A stretch of 64,000 bases of DNA, from contig QPMI01000186.1 of NCBI GenBank assembly GCA_004431415.1, positions 1-64,000 on the forward strand, written 5' to 3'. This DNA is from Cyanophora paradoxa (Eukaryota; Glaucocystophyceae; Cyanophorales; Cyanophoraceae). Every line of letters begins with the position of its first letter. Positions within the stretch are counted from its first letter, which is position 1. Position numbers and translations under genes: made by a program. Below, piece by piece: positions 40,275-52,722 of the stretch. The notes under the pieces were generated by a model. That model was not told where the DNA came from and searched no databases. It saw only the letters and a program-made list of their open reading frames with translations.

Positions 40275-41597
40275 CTACTGGCTCGCCGAGCGCTCGCGCT
40301 TCTTCTCGCCGGCATCGCGGTCCTCCTCCGAGCGGCGCGCGCGCTTCGGGCTCGGGCTCCGCTCCCGCTTCTCGTCGCCCCGGTCGCGGCGGTCGTCGCG
40401 GCGGTCGTCACGCTTCTCGTCGCGGCGGTCGTCCCGGCGATCGTCGCGCCGGTCGTCGCGGCGCGGGCTGCGGTCCCGCTCGCGGCGGTCCGGGCTGCGC
40501 CCCTCTCCAGTTAGAAGGCGGGCGAGCGGAGCTGCGGAGGGCGAGTTCGAACCTGCGAGACCTCCGGCGGTCGCCGCGGTCGCGGCTGCGGCTGCGGTCG
40601 CGGCGCGGGCTCCGGCTCCGCCGACGCGGCGACCGGCGGTCGTCGCGATCCCGCGGGCGCCCGGAATCGCCCCTCCCGCACTGTGGAAGCGCAAAGAGGC
40701 CTTTGCGTGAGCTGAAGGTTGCGAAGCATTGCGTATGAAGCTAGGGTGCCTCGGAAGCTAGGGTGTCACGGGTTAGGGCCTGGCTAGAGTTCGGCGGAGA
40801 GGGGAGGATCGTGGGCTACGGGATAGCGCTCGACCAGCTCTGGAAAAATCGAAATGACGCACATCGCGCGCGTAGTGGCCAGACTTTCCGCAAGCGTAGC
40901 ACTTCTTCTCCTCAACTGCGGGCGGACGGGCGTTGGTCACTTTTGAGACGGCGCTGGGCCACGTGAATCATGCGCACAGCGGCCAGAGTCCTTGGTCCTG
41001 AGAAGGGAAATGCCTTCAGTACGCGGCGGGCATTAGCGACGCGGGAACGCGAGTCGCACCACTCGACGACGAGGCGGCTTCCCCTGAAGTAGGCCTGCGC
41101 GGGGGAAGGCTCGAAGGGGCCCCGCGCTCATGCGTGCAGAAGTGCACGCACGCCGTTCATGTCGCGCTTGGCGTCCTGCGTCGATGTGAGAAGAATGGGC
41201 GGGGATGGCTGTGACGCAAACGCACCTCAGCATCCCTGAAATCCTCGAAGCTGCTCGTTGGAAGCGTGCCAGGTACCGAGGCTCAGGTCAAGGTCTCGGA
41301 AGGAGGCCCAGGAACGGGGGAGCGAGGCCTAGGAGCGAGGTCCAAGGTACGAACGTGATGAAGGCCATGTTATTCTTCACCTCGCAGCGCTTCAGCTTGC
41401 CGAAGCGACCGAACTCGTCCTCTGCGAATCCCGGTCGCGGGGCGTCGACGTCGTCGCTCGCGCGGAAGGACGGCGTGGCTCGTCGCTCGCGCCGCATGGT
41501 AACGCTCTAGCGTAGCTTTTGCAGGGGCGTTCCACGCACCGACATCTTCTACCTTCGCATCGAAAGGCACGCGAGCTACGAACAGGCTCGCCGACAT
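40275..41597 (-). CDS. SR splicing factor with RRM, CCHC zinc knuckle and RS domain
   Basis: Exon 1 (41597-41540) starts MSASLFVARVPFDAK with RNP2. Exon 2 (41421-41351) gives DEFGRFGKLKRCEVKNNMAF and ITF (RNP1 region). Exon 3 is only 18 nt (41243-41226, DFRDAE), exon 4 is 24 nt (41175-41152, DAKRDMNG), and exon 5 from 41094 gives AYFRGSRLVVEWCDSRSR. A later exon encodes EEKKCYACGKSGHYARD and, after an intron ending at 40681, Cys opens the next exon, completing C-X2-C-X4-H-X4-C. The RS domain (40680-40553 and 40494-40275, intron 40495-40552) is rich in RS, RD and RR dipeptides. Stop TAG at 40275-40277. The architecture matches RSZ/SRSF7-type factors, which bind exonic enhancers and recruit the spliceosome. 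The join between the RRM and knuckle exons is approximate. Confidence 0.85.
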
Positions 41598-41907
41598 CCT
41601 GGCGCCTTCTCGACCTCACTCTACCCCTCCGTGAGATCGCCCCCTCACCCAACGTCGCTCCCTGACAAAGTCGCTCTCCGGCGCGCAAGCTTGTCCGCCT
41701 GGAGGTATCAGCAGCCGCACATCTACGTGAATTCAGCGCTGGCAAGGCTAACGGCCCCCGCTATCCGTCCTGAAGGGCAGTCCCAGTGCAGCCTGGCAGC
41801 GCAGTCGAGCCTGAGGGTGCTGGTTTCCGCGTCAGCAGTAGAGTTTAGAAACAGTGAGAACGAGAGCGCGCGCGCCAGGCTCGACAGAAGTAGGAGCTAG
41901 CTAGGAC

Positions 41908-44370
41908 ATGGGGAGGACGATCCAGATCTACTCCGGGTGTAGGGACGGCACGATGCCCAGGAACCTGGTCCGCCGCGCCGGCCAGCCTCGCGGATCATGG
42001 GGCCAACCCGCCGCAGGTGGAGGCGGTCCTGGTCGCCCAGCACGGCGACGTCATAGAGATCCCGGTCCGCCCTGCTCAGGCGGCGCCCCGCGCGGCCTTT
42101 TACGATGTCTCCCTCTCTCCGCCGGGCCGATGGGGTGCGCGGCGCAGGACGGCGTGCACAAGTTCGACGGCGAGGTGGAGGTGCCCGGCCCGCCCGCAGC
42201 CCAGCGCCCCCCGCCGCGCCGCCCCGCGCCGACGCTCCGCCGCGCAGGTCCCGTGGAGCGTCACAATACGATCCGCCTCTGGAAAGCAGAGACACTGCAC
42301 CCTCGAGTGGAACTTTCACGAGCCAGGTAGCCCAACATTCGTCGCGAATTGCCGGCCAAAGCCTCTCTGACACCTGCGCCGCGGCGGCTGCGCAGGCACA
42401 TTCACGTGCCTCAAACTCTCCGCCGCCAACGGGACGTGCGCCCTCTCCCGCGCCCGCCCCGCGCCGCGCCTTCGGCTCGCTCAGCGGGGTGCGCAGGCTG
42501 CAGAATCTGCGGATACGGGTGAAGGGCGTGCGGAACGTCGTCGCCACGGCGGTCGAGTGCGAGCGGCTCTCGTCCTGGAGCCTCGAAGGCGTGGACGGTT
42601 CGCCTCCGGCCCCGCCCGCCCGCCGCCCGCCCGCACCGCAGGACCCGATCGCCGCCCCTGCCGGCAGTGAAGGGCCTGCCCGGAGGCGTCGGCGTGCACA
42701 TGGGCGAGGGGAGCAACGGCTCAGTGAGGCGCTGCGTCGTCCACAACTGCAGCTGGGGCATCGAAGCGCGTGCACCCCCCTTCGCTCCTCCTCCGCCGCC
42801 GCCGCGACCCTCGAGCGTGCCCGGCAGGTGTACAAGTGCGCGGGGCTGATCGAGGACTGCAAGCTGCACCACTGCAAGGTCGGGCTCGCCGTCCGGTACG
42901 GGGGATGGATCCAAGGGGGGGTAGAGCGGCCGCGCCGAGCCGGGCGCCGCGCAGGTACGAGGGCGCCAGGCCCACCGTCAAGAACTGCGAGGTGCGGGGA
43001 GGGCCCGGAGCTGGGTTGTGCACGCCCCGGGGTCGACCATCCGAGTACCCCTCCCCCCCTCAGATCCACGTGACGCGCATTGCCGGAATCCTGGTCGAGG
43101 GCAACGCCGAGGGCGCGCCGCGTACCCCCTCCGCTCCTTCCGCTTTGCCTCCCCACTGAGTCTCCCCGCAGGCTACTTCGAGAAAAACGAGATCTACTGC
43201 TGCGGTGGCTCCGGCATCGAGGTATCCCTCATGGGCTCCAGGTGCCGTACCCCCCTCCCCTCGCCGACGCGCGGCCGACGACCTCGCGCGCAGCCCCGTG
43301 TTCAAGGAGAACAAGGTGCGCCCCGAGCGGCCCTCCCCCGAGGGGGCGGGGCGATGAGGCGGGGCGGGGCGGGCAGATCCACGACGTGCAGGGGAACGGG
43401 GCGTACCTGCACCACGGGGCGCGCCCCGTCCTGGACGAGAACGAGATCTACGAGTGCCTCGAGTCCGGCGCGTCCCTCCCAGGCGGCCCCGGCCGGCCTC
43501 TCTCACGCGGCGGGGCGCGGGCAGGGGTCGTGGTGTACGGCGAGGGCTCTCTCGCCACCCTCCAGGTGCGCGGCGCGGCGCGGCGCGGCGCGGCGCGGGG
43601 CCCCCGGGGCCCGCCCGCGGGCGGCGCGCTCCGTGCGAGACCGCCACCGCCCGCAGCGCAACGAGATCCGCAACTGCAACGGGTCGGGCGTGCGCTTCGA
43701 GCGGAGGGCCGCCGGCAGGTGCGCCGGCCGCCAGGGGGCGGCGCGGCCCGTTGCCGACGGTCCGGCCGGCGCAGCGCGACGGAGAACGAGGTGCACCACG
43801 TGTGGGAGGCCGGCATCGTCACCGACGGCGCCGGCGCCGTGACCGTGCGCGCCTCGCCCCGCACCCCCGGCTCCCTCTCTGCGGCCGCCTCACCCCGCAC
43901 CCCGCACCCCGCAAGCAGAAGGAGTCGAACAAGGTCTCGAGCGAGAACCTGAAGCAGACGGCGCCCAAGGGGGTGCGCCCCCGCCCGAGCTCCATGGGCG
44001 GGGGGTACGGGGCCCGGGCGCTGAGGGGGAGCCCGTGCAGTACTTCCGGGGGGAGGAGAACAAGCCGGCGCACCCCGACCTCAAGGGTAGGCTCGGGCCC
44101 CTCTGGGAGTGCCGCCCCCCGGCCCCGGCCCTCGCCGCCCCGCCGGCCGTCTCCGAGTCGGAGCCCCGCGCGCAGATTTGAACCCCGCGCTCTACAAGCA
44201 GCAGGACGGGAAGAAGGCGTGGGTCCCCGCCGGTGAGCCTCGGAGTGCCCCCGCCAGAGCACACGCAGGCGCCGCTGCACCAGCGTCCGACGGCGCACCC
44301 CCCTCCCCGCGCGCGCGCAGGCGAGCACGTCCTGCGTGTGAAGTCTGTCCCCCGCAAGAAGAAGAAGTGA
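41908..44370 (+). CDS. Parallel right-handed beta-helix repeat protein (multi-exon)
   Basis: From ATG 41908, exons encode VEAVLVAQHGDVIEIP (the usual opening of PbH1/NosD-type helices), then a long series of beta-helix coils: NVVATAVECERLSSWSLEG, VHMGEGSNGSVRRCVVHNCS, AGLIEDCKLHHCKVGLAVRY, ARPTVKNCE, IHVTRIAGILVEGNAEG, KNEIYCCGGSGIEVSLMGS, NGAYLHHGARPVLDENEIYE, RNEIRNCNGSGVRFERRAAG, ENEVHHVWEAGIVTDGAGA. The C-terminus is basic (NPALYKQQDGKKAW, HVLRVKSVPRKKKK), stop TGA 44368-44370. Such helices occur in FBXO11-type adaptors and in polysaccharide-active proteins. No secretion signal or F-box is evident and the Lys-rich end suggests a nuclear or cytosolic location. Function unknown. Confidence 0.75.
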
Positions 44371-45181
44371 GGCCGCGGCCGCGCCGGCGCCGCGGGCCGG
44401 CACCGCGGGCCGGCGCCCGCCTTCTAGCCTCGTAGCTGTAGCAGCGCCCGGCCGCTGCTACATACATGTATAGCTCCTCTCCTCTCTAATCATCCGAGGA
44501 TCTCCTTCATGATCAGCTATGATGTCGACATCGCGATCGAAGCCTAGGCCTTAGCGGCTAAGCTTAAGCGGCTAAGCCTCATGATCACGCGCGTACGCAG
44601 CCGTCGGTTGGTACCCCAGCTCGCGATCGAGCTCCGAGCGCGATCGCGATTCGCGATCGAACGGGCCTCACATGAGTCACATATTCATTTTGGGATTGGA
44701 CGGTCGACTTTCGCCGCCCGGAAACGCGTACGCCCTTTGGACGGGGCCGGCGCCGGCTCCTGATTATGATGCAATTGCGCATGCGAAGAGCACGCGCACC
44801 GCGCCGGTACCATACCCGGTATGCATGAAGCTTTAGGCATCAACGTCCATCCATCCGATGATCTAGCAGGCAACTTGCAGCTATGCATGCGCTGCGCCGC
44901 TAGTTAGTCCAAGCGTTCCAGCCGAGAACTTTCCCCTAGGCCTGCGGAGCCTCTCAGCAGCTCGAGAAGGCTGCGGAGCCCCCAGAAGAGCTCGAGCGCG
45001 AACGTACGTGCTATCACAGCGACTTGGCGATCAGCTGCCACTCGTGCACTGCTCTGCAGCTGTGGTCCCTCTTAAACTGCTGCGAGCCGGCTAGCGTTGG
45101 GCCTGGCACTGTCGATGGATCTGGCGTGAGGCTCCGTGAGCCTCGCCCATCCCGTCACCTGTGCACCGGGATCGCCCAGCA
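44371..45181. other. Intergenic region between beta-helix and histidine kinase genes
   Basis: 800 bp without a supported gene; dense in 6-bp palindromes (CGATCG, GATCGC, AAGCTT) and with a CATGATCAGC site at 44508. Confidence 0.5.
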
Positions 45182-48100
45182 ATGCCTCGTACAATAGCCC
45201 CAGTTCCAAGCGGAGGCGCTGGAGGGCTGGGGAGCATCGGGCAGGGGCCCCTCGGAGGCGAGAGCGGCGTGGCGCCCCTGGACCTTGGCCTCGGAGCGGC
45301 CAAGGATCCAGGCCTGGGGGCGTCGGGGCGCCTCTCCACGGAGCCCTCGATGGTCTCCCTCCGCATGCGCCCTGACCGGTGTGGCGCCGCCCAGCGTCGG
45401 CCCTGCGCTGGCGCCCTCGCCCCGCCCCGCCGCACTCGTGCTCATGCGCGGAGCAGGCGCAAGGGAAGAGGAAGCGCCGAGCGGAGGCGAAGAATGTCCC
45501 TCCGCTGGCTTTTCGTATTGCTCTCGATCTTGTATATCACAGTCGCGACGGCGGTGCGCCCCAACGGCGGCCCGGGCGCCGGCCCCCTACTCAACCACGT
45601 TCGCCCCTGGCGCGCTCGCAGGTGACGTGGGCCGTTACGTACGTCTTCGCCCTGCGGAACATCCGGTGCGCGACGCGCAGCTCCAGCCGCGGCCGCCGGC
45701 GCCGGCGGCTCACGCTCGCCGCGCCGCAGGGACGTCACTGCGGCGCTGCTGGACGAGGCGCGCGAGTCGGCCGTCCAGTCTGTCACCGTGCGGCCCCGCC
45801 CCCCGCGGCGCCCCCGCACGCATCGCTTAGCGGGCGCCAGGGGTACATCTCAGCCGCACAGAACATCAACCACCGCACCCGCAGCGGCTTCGAGAGCGTG
45901 CGCGGTCCCCTCTTCGACCCGCACCCCTCTTCGCGCCCTACCCGGACCCCGAGCCCCTGCCCTCCACTGCGCAGGGTCTCCTCACGAAAGCGGCCTGGCG
46001 AAAGACCCTGGAGGTTCGTTCCCCGTGCCCCCCCCCCCCCCCCCCCCCCCCCTTTCCCGCCATTTGTGACGGCTGGCCCCTCCCGCAGTACATTACGGCG
46101 AGCGTGGGTATTCCTCTCCTCCCCGTCTTGAAGCCGGCCGCGGAATTCTGAAGCCGCCCTCGCGATTCCAGGATCGTTTCCGGAAGTGGGCGCCGTAACG
46201 GCCGCCGTGCGATTCGCCGGTGAGCGCGCCGCGCGCCGCCGCGCTCCCCTCGGCCGGCCTCACGTGGACGGGCGGCGGGGCGCAGACTCGACGATACTGG
46301 GCATACGGGTGCGCTCGCGGAGTCCTGCTCCCTTCCTCGAGCTCGAGCTCGAGGTAGAGCTGGGGCGGGGCGGGGCCAGAACTGCCGCCGTGGGGGCCTG
46401 CACGGCTGCACGGACCCCGACGTCTTCACCTCCAACGGTGCCCGCCCCGCCCCCGCAGGCGCTCCCCCAGCCGCCCTCGCCGCTCGGAGAGGAGCCTGCA
46501 AGCTCGGCGCATGAGACTTGATTCTCATAGAGAGCGCTGCTAGAGGAGGCGCGCCGCGCTGGCCGGCTCTTCTCTGACGCCGCAGGGGCGCCGGGGGCCG
46601 GCAGGGACGCACTTCAACTTCTACGCGGGGTCGGACCGGGGGCAACCCCTCGCCTGGCGGGCGCGCCCGTCGCCCCGCCCCGCCCCCGCCCCGTGTCGCT
46701 TTTGACGCCGCGAGCAGGCCGCCGAGCCGGCGCCGACGACCCTCTCCGGCATGTGCGCCACCCCTCGCAGGAGCAGCTCGGCGCGGGGCGGGGCGGCGCT
46801 GAGGGGGCGGCAGGTACGGGGAGGTGGCGGCGAGCGCCGGCCTCGCGAACTGGCACGAGCTCGCCACGCTGCGCGTCTCCGTCGCGGCGCGCCCCGCCCC
46901 GCCCCGCCGCGCCTCGCCGGCCCCTGACGGCGGCTCGCGGGGCGCAGAACTGGGGCCCCCTCAACCGCATCGCCTTCGAGTGCGCCGCCGTACCCTCCGC
47001 GCCGAGGGGCACGGGCCGACGCGGCGCTCAGGTACGGCACGGGCATCCGCCTCAGGCCCGCCCCCGAGCAGCTCGGCCTCGCCGTGCCCGTCGGCATCCC
47101 GGGGGAGGCCCCGGCGCCGGCCCCCGCCGGCGCCGGCGCCCCGACGCGCCGGGCGAGATGATCGGCATCTCCGTGGCGCGTGGCGCCGCCCGCGTCGCTC
47201 TGCCCCCCGCCTGAGGCGCGGGGCGGCAGGTGTCGGTGGGCGTGGGGGCGCTCTCGGCGTTCCTGCGGGGGACGCGGCTGGCGCGGGACGGCGTGGTCCT
47301 CGTGACGACCCCCGCGGGGGCGATGGTCGCCACCTCCACCGACGACCCCGCCCACCTCGTCGACCCCGCCGTGCGCCCCGCCGGCACCCCGCCCCCGCCC
47401 CCGCCCCTCCTCCTCCTCCCCGGGGCGACGGGGGCGGGCAGGGGAAGGCGGTGCTGGCCTCGGAGAGCCCGTCGCCCCTCATCCGCGCCCTCGTCTCCGA
47501 GGCCCGCCCGCCCGGGGGCCCCCGGGGCCCGCCCCCGCTCGCCGGCCCCCGCTGAGGCGGCGCAGGCGATGGCGCGGCCGGCCCCCGGGCGCAGCTCCTT
47601 CCTCACCCTCTCCGCCGAGGGCCGCGTCTACTACTTCTCCCGCGCCTCCGTCTCCTTCGAGCCGAACCTCAGCTGGAACATGTGCGCCCTGCGCCCACGC
47701 GCCGGCGCCGCCGGGCCGCGCCGGGGCCCTGCTGAGCGTTGCGCGCAGCGTGCTGGCGGTGCGGGAGGAGGCGGTGCTGGCGCAGATCAGCTCCTCCATC
47801 ACCGTCATCTCCTGCGCCAACGCCGCCTGGTGGCCCCGCCCCGCCCCGCCCCCCCAGCCCCGCGAGCCCCGCCCCGCCGGCGTCTGAACGGGGTGCAGGC
47901 TGGTGGTGAGCGTGGCGGCGGCGGTGTTCGCGGGGCTGCGCGTCACGCGGCCCCTCGCGGAGCTGCACAGCTCGCTCTCCGTCGTGCTGGAGACGCTGAC
48001 CGGCATGACCCGCGAGGTGCGCCGCCCCCGGGGCCGCCGGCGGGGGCGCGCTGAGGGGCCTCCGGGCAGCTGCGGGCGCACCTCGTGGAGTCGTCGCGCC

Positions 48101-51100
48101 GCGGCTCCCTCGTCTCCTCCACCGCCTCCATCTCCGACGCCGGCGGCGGCCCGCACGAGAGCGGCGGCGAGGAGCCCGGCCCCGACAGCAAGCCCCCGAG
48201 GCCCGCCCCGCACCCCGCACCCGCCCCCCAGCTTCTCCCTGCCATCTCTAGCGGCGTTTCTGCCGATCTATAGGAAAGCGCGCTCCCTGCGCGCCCTCTC
48301 TGAGGCCGGGGGCAGCCTGCGGGAGGCGTCGCCGGCGGCCCCCGCCCTGGCCTCCTCCTTCAGCGAGCTCGCCAGGTGCCGCCTGCCCCGCGCCTCGCGC
48401 CGGGAGGGGGCGGGGGGCCTGACGCCGGCGCTGCCGCAGGTTCGAGCCGCTGCTGGCGCGCGTGCACTCGCGCTTCTCCTCCTTCGCGGGGCTCCTCTCC
48501 CGCGAGAACCAGGCCCGCGTCGGTGCGCCCCCTCCCCCACCGCGGCCGCGCCAGGGGCCTGAGGGGCGGGGGGCAGAGACGCGGGCGCGGGCGGAGGCTG
48601 TCTCCAAGTTCCTCTCCACTATGTCCCACGAGAGCGCGCCCCGCCCCACCCCGCCCCTCTCCCCGCCCCCGCGCCCCGGGCCCGAGCGGGGGCGCGCAGT
48701 GCGGACGCCGCTGAACGGCATCCTCGGCATGCTCGTGCGGCCCCGCCCGCCCCCGGCCGCCGGGTTCGAGGGCGCTGACGCGAGGGGGCCGCGCAGGAGC
48801 TGGCGTCGGACTTCGAGCTGCCGGGGGAGGCGGCGGGGTACCTGGCGGCGGCGTCGCGGTGCGGGGAGCACCTCCTCTTCATCGTCTCCGATCTGCTCGA
48901 CTTCCAGCGCATGGAGGCCGGCGCCCTCGCCCTCCGCCAGGCGCCCCCGCCCCCGCCCCCCGCCCTGCCCCGCCGGGCGGCCGCCTCTCTGAGCGGCGGG
49001 GCGGCAGGTGGCGCTGGACGTGCGCGAGGTCCTCGCCAGCGCCCTCAAGATGCTCGAGGCCCGCCCCGCCCCCGCCTTCGCCCCGTCGGCCCGGCCCGGC
49101 CCGGCCCGGCGCGACCCCCGGGTGCGGGGCGCGCAGGTGCAGTCGGAGGCGAAGGGGGTGGCCATCCGCGCCACCGTGGACCCCGGCGTCCCCGCGGCGC
49201 TCCTCTCCGACCCCAACCGCCTCCGCCGTGCGCCCCCGCCCCGGCCCGCCCCGCCCCGCCCGGCTCCTCTCACCGGCCCCCGCCCCCCGCAGAGGTCCTG
49301 CTCAACCTCATCGGTGCCCCCGCCCCGCCCCCGCCTCTCTCACCGGAGGCGCGCCCCGGCTGACCCCCGCCCCCGCCCCCGCCCTCGGCCCCGCCCCGCA
49401 GGCAACGCGCTGAAGGTCCGCTGCGCGCGCCCCGCGCCCCGCCGGCGGCGCGGCGCCGCTGAGCTGGGGGCGGGGGCAGTACTCGCCGGCCGGCTCGGGG
49501 GCCATTCTCGTGCGCGCCGCCGTCGACCCGAGCGCCACGGCGGCGGCGGCGGCGGCAGCGGGGCGGCCCTCGGTCGAGCGGGCGCGGCGGGCCGGCGGGG
49601 GGCGCTCGGGCTCGAGCGCGCGGGACGGGCCCGTGAGCCCGGGCGGGAAGAAGGCGGGGGCGGGGCCCCCCGTCGTCCTCCGCTTCGAGGTCGTCGACTC
49701 CGGTGCGCTCCGCCAGCCTAGCCCGCGCAAGCCTGGCGGCCCAGGCCTCGCCCCTCTACCAGTCGGTGGGCTAGCAGTCGGGGTCGGGGCGAGTGCGTGG
49801 CAGTACTCCCCCGCCTCACGGGGCGCGGCTGGGCCTGGGGCAGGGCTGGGGATCCCGCCGGAGGACCAGGCGCTGCTCTTCTCGCCCTTCTTCCGCGCCC
49901 GCGTCGCCGAGGGCGGCCACGACCCCGGCGGCACCGGTCCGCCCCGCCCCCGCTCGCCTCCGCGCCCTTCCCAACGGGAGCGGGGCGCCCCGGCAGGGCT
50001 CGGGCTGGCGATCTGCAAGGACCTGGTGCAGGGGGCCGGCGGGGCCATCGGGTGCGCCAGCGAGCCCGGGCGCGGCTCCACCTTCCACTTCACCTGGCCC
50101 TTCCTCCGAGGTGAGGGCTGGGTGGAGGGCCGGGGGGTCCTCGCGGCCCGCTCGCTCGTCGCTGCACCAGGCGAGGCCCCCCCGCCGCCTGCTGCTGACC
50201 CCGCCCCGCCGGCAGCGCCCGAGGAGGCCCCGCCGGCGCTGCTGGCCCCGGCGGTGCCGGTCCCGCTGGCGGCGGCGCGCCTGCCGCCGCTGGAGTCGCC
50301 CTCGGGCGCCTCGCCGCGGGGGCGGCGGCACCGCCCTCGGGCCGCCGCGTCCTCGTCGTCGAAGGCGCGCCCTCCCCGCTCCGCCGCCCCCTCCCGCCCC
50401 TCTCACGCCGCCCCGCAGACGACGAGGTGACGCAGCGCGTGGTGGCGCAGACGCTGAAGCGGGCGGGGCACGCCGCCCTCGTCGCCCGCCACGGCGCCGA
50501 GGCCGTCGAGCTCTTCGGGAGGGCGGCCGAGGCGGCCCCGCGCGGCGCCCGCGCCTTCGACTGCATCTTCATGGGTGCTGCACCCCCCCGCCCCCGGCCC
50601 GGGATGCGCCCTCCCCGCGCGGCCGCTGAGCGCCGGGCCGGGGGGCCGCAGACTGCTCGATGCCGGTGCTGGACGGGTACCGGGCGACGGAGGCGATCCG
50701 GGCGCTGGAGGCGGCGCGGGGCCTCCCCCGCCACCCCATCGTCGCCTTCACCGCCCACGGCGACGCCGACGGTGAGCGCGGGGCCCCTCGAGGGCGGCCG
50801 CCCCGCGGGGGCGAGCGGGGCGGGGCGCAGACGAGGACCTGTGCCGGCGGGCGGGGATGGACCTCTTTCTCATCAAGCCCGTCCGCCGCGCCGCCCTCCT
50901 CGCCAAGGCAGCCCCGCCCCGCCCGACCCCTCCGACTCTAGATCTACTTCACATTGCTTCACCCCATTCCACTTTGCTTTTCCCTGCGCTGAGGGCGCCG
51001 GGGGCGCGCGCGCAGCTCGACGAGGCGCTCCGCGGCCAGCGGCCGCCGGGCCCCGCCCCGGAACCCGCCCCCAGCCTCGACCCCGCCCCCGCCCCTCTCG

Positions 51101-52078
51101 AGCCCGTCCCGGCCCCGCAGTCCCTTCCCCGACCCCCGCGGCGGTGGCCGGCCCGGCGCCGCCCTCGTCCCGCGGCGAGGGCCCCGAGCGGCCGTCGTTC
51201 CCCTTCCCGCCCTCGCCGAGTCTGAAGGCGAAGGCGGGGGCGGCCCCGGATGAGGAGGCGGCGGCCGCCGAGCGCACCGTCCTCGTCGTCGTGCGCCGCT
51301 ACCGCCGCCGCCCCGCCCCGCGCTGGGGGGGCCTCACGGGGCGGGGGGCGGGGGCAGGACGACGTGGAGATGAACCGGCGCGTGCTCGTCGGCCTCGCCC
51401 GCAGGGAGGGCCTCCCCGTGCGCCCCCTTCGCCCCGGCGCGGCCTCGCCGGGGCGCCGAGGGCGGGCTTTTCGGGCAGGTGGAGACGGCGGGGGACGGGG
51501 AGGAGGCGGTGGCGGCCTTCTCCGCGCGGGCCGCCGCCGGCCGCCGCTTCTCCCTCATCCTCATGGACATCCAGGCCCGCCCGCCGGGGCGGGGCGGGGC
51601 GGGGCGGGGGCCGGGGGGCTTACTGGCCGGGGGCGCGGCAGATGCCGAAGATGGACGGGCGGCAGGCGGCGGCGCGCATCCGCGAGCTCGAGCGGGAGGC
51701 CGGCCTCGCCGCCCCCCTCGCCACCCCCATCGTCGGTCCGCCCCTCCCCCGCCGCCTCGCGCTCCCCTCTGCCCTCGTCGCCTGAGGCGGGGGCAGCGTG
51801 CACGGCGTTCAGCGACCGGGGCGCCTCCCTCGAGTCGGGCATGAACGACCACCTCCAGGCGCGCCTCGCACGAGCCGGCGCCGCCCGGTCCTCCCCCTCT
51901 GAGCTTGGGGCGCCCGCAGAAGCCGGTGACGCGCGCCGCCCTCCTGCCCGTCCTCCGCCGCTACTGCCCGGGCCTCGAGGCCCCCGCCGCCCCCGCCTCC
52001 GCCCCCGCTTCCGCCCCCGCACCCTCGGAGGCCGCCGCTGGCGCCCCCGCTGCTTCCGCGGCCGCGGCGCCCGCCTGA
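45182..52078 (+). CDS. Membrane hybrid sensor histidine kinase with two receiver domains (multi-exon)
   Basis: ATG 45182 opens a Gly-rich N-terminus; [19 protein letters not shown] (45480 on) is the first transmembrane segment. A long outside domain (45630-47700) with [34 protein letters not shown] and [20 protein letters not shown] looks like a Cache-type ligand sensor. A second membrane segment [20 protein letters not shown] (47900) leads to a HAMP-like linker, then HisKA with [15 protein letters not shown] (His 48627-48629; GC-AG intron 48634-48699), HATPase ([33 protein letters not shown]), receiver 1 ([33 protein letters not shown]) and receiver 2 ([41 protein letters not shown]). Stop TGA 52076-52078. 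All phosphotransfer residues are visible. A shorter start at 45494 is possible. Confidence 0.85.
46028..46052 (+). repeat. Poly(C) tract, 25 bp, in intron of histidine kinase gene
   Basis: Uninterrupted sense-strand C run near the 5' end of the intron between KAAWRKTLE and YITASV. Confidence 0.9.
48634..48699 (+). other. GC-AG intron inside the H-box
   Basis: TCC CAC GAG A | GCGCGCC ... GCGCGCAG | TG CGG ACG joins to SHEMRTPLNG. No GT donor gives this canonical motif. Confidence 0.8.
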
Positions 52079-52722
52079 GGGATTTATTGGATTATTTTTA
52101 TGTTTTTCAAGCGTGCGCAAATGCTTTTTCTGGACATTCTTCACATATCTTAGGTAACCGAGCTGCTGAGAGTTCTCTCATTTGGTCTCTCATCGCTTGG
52201 TATTTATTGCTCTGCCCTGCTCACGGGCCAGTCAGAGACCGACGGACACAGTGCCGCAGTGATTTATGCGTACATGTAAAGAGGCATTTCTTTTCACACA
52301 TTTCTCCAAATTCGCTTAAGCTTACTTCGAATTCCGTGCTTCGGAATCTTTAAAGCCACATGCTTCGTCTTTCGTGTGGCCGGTAATTCATCATCCAATG
52401 ATTGCAAGCCTCTGAGAGTCCCTGACTCGGTGAGCGTCGGAGTTTTCAAGGCCTGGCAGATTTGATCGCTGAAGTCTTGACTCAGTGAAGCCTGAACTTC
52501 TCGGAAGCAAGAATCACTGAATGGCCCACCCGTGACCGGCCAGTGGGGAGTTCGTTGCATTGCCAACTTGATAAAGCACTAGCACGTACTAGTCACTGCG
52601 ATACTAGGCAAGGAGAGCAGTCTGAAGCAGAAGAGGCGGAACTAGAGCGAGTGAGTGGGCAGCAACTCGAGACAAGAGAAGCATCAGGGCGATGGGCCCC
52701 GCGGCCCCCTCGGCGCTCGAGA
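52079..52722. other. Convergent intergenic region
   Basis: 640 bp of lower GC between the stop codons of the histidine kinase and the channel-like gene; probably two 3' UTRs. No gene recognised. Confidence 0.6.

Noticed and set aside
40275-40710. Plus-strand Arg/Ser-rich frame over the RS domain
   Set aside because: The RS domain is repetitive and reads Arg/Ser-rich on both strands. Only the minus strand joins to the zinc knuckle and RRM and has a proper stop.
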